From the NCBI GenBank assembly GCA_035711845.1, contig DASTBU010000054.1, positions 1 through 64,000 on the forward strand: a stretch of 64,000 bases of DNA, given 5' to 3'. Every line of letters begins with the position of its first letter. Within the stretch, counting starts at the first letter, position 1. Made by a program: the position numbers and the translations under genes. Below are positions 62,539 to 64,000 of this stretch, in pieces. The notes beneath the pieces are model-generated. The model was not told the origin of the DNA, ran no database searches, and saw only the letters and a list, made by a program, of their open reading frames with translations. Source of the DNA: DASTBU01 sp035711845. Lineage in GTDB: Bacteria > Acidobacteriota > Vicinamibacteria > Vicinamibacterales > 2-12-FULL-66-21.

Positions 62539-62616
62539 CCGCGCTCGGAAAAGCACGACGTCACCGATTGGCGCTTCATGGACTCATCTGTTGTTAGACT
62601 CGCTACACCGAAGAAT

Positions 62617-63606
62617 CTATACGCGCTGCGAAACCCAGAGATCGTAGACCACGCGCGCCATGCGTGCGATGCCTTTGCTTTGCACTCTCATGGGCTGGCC
62701 GGACTCGGCGATCACTGCCGCAACCGCGCAATGGCCGAACGGAGGGGGCAGGTAGATGATGCCGACATCGGCGACCATGCTCGGCGGGAGCGTACCTGTC
62801 TTGTGCGCAACCCGTGTCCCGGCCGGAAGTAGCCCCTTCAGCCGTTTCCTTCCCGTACAGCACCGAGCCATCGTGTCGAACAACACAGCGGTTTGTGCCG
62901 CTTCGAGGACACGCCGATTCCAGACTGCTGCAACCAGGCTGGCCATCGACATCGCCGGGCTCTGATCGCGTGCATCACGAAGAAACGCCGCGGCGGCCGC
63001 GGCGCGTCGCGGTGCTGGAATGGCTGCTGGCAGCAGTCCTAGTTGTCGCGCCTTGGCATCCTCTTTCGCCTCATCCTCTGTAAGACCGTAATAGTCGATC
63101 AGAAGCTGTCGGACGGATCGGTGAATGTTGATCCCGCCGATGCCGATGGTGTTCATGAGATCGACGACGGCAGTGGCGCCGCCGGCAAGTTCGAGCAGAG
63201 CGGCCGACGCGGTGTTGTCGCTCCGGACGAGCGCGAGATCAAGGAGATTCTCGATCGACACGGCCACGCCGGGGATCCGTAAACCGGCAAGAGTTCCGCC
63301 CCCCGGGCACACATGACGCGACTCAATGCTCACCAGCGCATCCAGTGCCAGCTCGCCGCGCTCCAGTCGTTTCATCACCTGCACGGCAATTGGCAGTTTC
63401 ACCGTACTGGCCATTGGCAACGGGCGGCTGCCATTAACCGACAGGATCTGATCAGACTCAATATGAATGGCGGCAAAGCCCACGTTGCCGCCGATGTGTT
63501 TGGCTATGGTACGAATTCGCCGCTCGGCTGACGCGAGATCCGCAGCGTGCCTGCGAAAGGCGCCGCCCCCCACAAGATCTGCTACGTAACTACGAATGCC
63601 TTTCAA
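62617..63606 (-). CDS. Class A beta-lactamase-fold serine hydrolase lacking the omega-loop Glu
   Basis: 329 residues. The three class A motifs are present: STVK with Ser67 and Lys70, SDN at 129-131 and KTG at 269-271. The omega loop, where class A enzymes have RxEPELN, reads HRSVRQLL, so the Glu166 and Asn170 equivalents are absent. There is no clear signal peptide at the N-terminus. It is therefore probably not an ordinary penicillinase; it could be a D,D-type hydrolase or transferase acting on an amide made by the adjacent ligases. It is convergent with the MurF-like gene, and its start overlaps the flippase stop (ATGA). Confidence 0.85.
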   Translation of the reverse strand: MKGIRSYVADLVGGGAFRRHAADLASAERRIRTIAKHIGGNVGFAAIHIESDQILSVNGSRPLPMASTVKLPIAVQVMKRLERGELALDALVSIESRHVCPGGGTLAGLRIPGVAVSIENLLDLALVRSDNTASAALLELAGGATAVVDLMNTIGIGGINIHRSVRQLLIDYYGLTEDEAKEDAKARQLGLLPAAIPAPRRAAAAAAFLRDARDQSPAMSMASLVAAVWNRRVLEAAQTAVLFDTMARCCTGRKRLKGLLPAGTRVAHKTGTLPPSMVADVGIIYLPPPFGHCAVAAVIAESGQPMRVQSKGIARMARVVYDLWVSQRV

Positions 63607-64000
63607 GCGACGCCCCTCTGCGCGTCGGCGACAGGCTCCATGCCGCGCAGCTTTCGATGGACTCGCACGTAGAACCTTTGTAGCGGCGGCGCCAAATCCG
63701 CGAGCACCTCTTCGACCACCGCCGCCATGCCGGCGATCCGGAAGCTCACCACAAAACCGACGAACACCGCCACCGCGGTCAGGGCCTTCGCCGCCAGCAG
63801 GATGAGAGCAGATGGAGCGCTGAGCCAGGATGTCACGACGAATTCGGTCCCGACCAGGGCAGGCACGAGAATCGCGGTGCAGACAAGGCCCGGCAGAACG
63901 GGGCCGGCCAATTGCCTCCAGCGCAAGCCCACCAGCCGGTTCAGCAAGGTCTGCGTCATCACCGTTGACGACAGCGAGGCGACGAGGACGGCGGTCGCAG
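63603..64000 (-). CDS. C-terminal part of a polysaccharide flippase-like membrane protein
   Basis: The frame is open to the right edge, so the 5' part is outside the window; 132 codons are visible. They show LVGLRWRQLAGPVLPGLVCTAILVPAL, SAPSALILLAAKALTAVAVFVGFVVSFRIAG and a polar basic tail, as in the last helices of Wzx/MATE-like oligosaccharide flippases. The gene is translationally coupled to the beta-lactamase-fold gene. The assignment rests on a short, hydrophobic part and is less sure than its neighbours. Confidence 0.65.
   Translation of the reverse strand, partial: ATAVLVASLSSTVMTQTLLNRLVGLRWRQLAGPVLPGLVCTAILVPALVGTEFVVTSWLSAPSALILLAAKALTAVAVFVGFVVSFRIAGMAAVVEEVLADLAPPLQRFYVRVHRKLRGMEPVADAQRGVA

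Overview
The window is about 64 kb of high-GC bacterial DNA with dense genes on both strands. I infer an Acidobacteriota genome, most likely of the Vicinamibacteria type. The signs are a large MacB/FtsX-like orphan permease next to a PadR regulator, an Oar-like TonB-dependent receptor with an N-terminal carboxypeptidase-regulatory domain, a Ser/Thr kinase with a long TPR tail, an M56/BlaI pair, and degenerate short-period intergenic repeats. No 16S gene is present, so this placement is inference.

Bases 1-13.6k are mostly housekeeping: the end of a 2-isopropylmalate synthase, glmU-glmS, a TPR protein, rsmI, a DUF885 protein, an FmdB zinc ribbon, galU, serS with an adjacent tRNA-Ser(UGA), a DUF5658 membrane protein, an Rsm22-like methyltransferase and a cation:dicarboxylate/glutamate symporter. 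Bases 13.6-27k hold two coupled CNNM/CorC-type proteins, a BlaI regulator with an M56 peptidase fused to HEAT repeats (a twin palindromic operator lies in the divergent promoter shared with a sorbosone dehydrogenase-like gene), the PadR-permease pair, a nitrous-oxide-stimulated-promoter family protein, a PQQ-type propeller protein and a TMEM175-like channel. Bases 27-43k hold a receptor-type kinase, a pseudo-receiver/PilZ protein, an unrecognised 363-residue protein, an APC permease, a methyltransferase, a DinB protein, the glyoxylate-shunt operon aceB-aceA (long ICL2-type lyase), an ASCH-like protein, a dihydroorotate dehydrogenase-like protein and small DUF proteins. Bases 43-55.5k look catabolic: a LamG-Ig-GH127 glycosidase and a three-gene run of TonB receptor, S15 peptidase and a serine beta-lactamase/VanX fusion.

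From about 55.6k to the right edge the character changes. By eye the DNA is less GC-rich and its codon use is less biased. It carries decayed IS110 and IS3 transposase ends, a frameshifted membrane gene beside an HTTM-DCC protein, and then a cell-envelope-like locus: two sugar-transfer-type ATP-grasp proteins, a MurF-like ligase without its N-terminal domain, a class-A beta-lactamase-fold protein that lacks the omega-loop Glu, and the end of a polysaccharide flippase. This last set is the best candidate for an undescribed system: it could build and export an amino-acid- or peptide-modified glycan. The function is inferred from families and context only.
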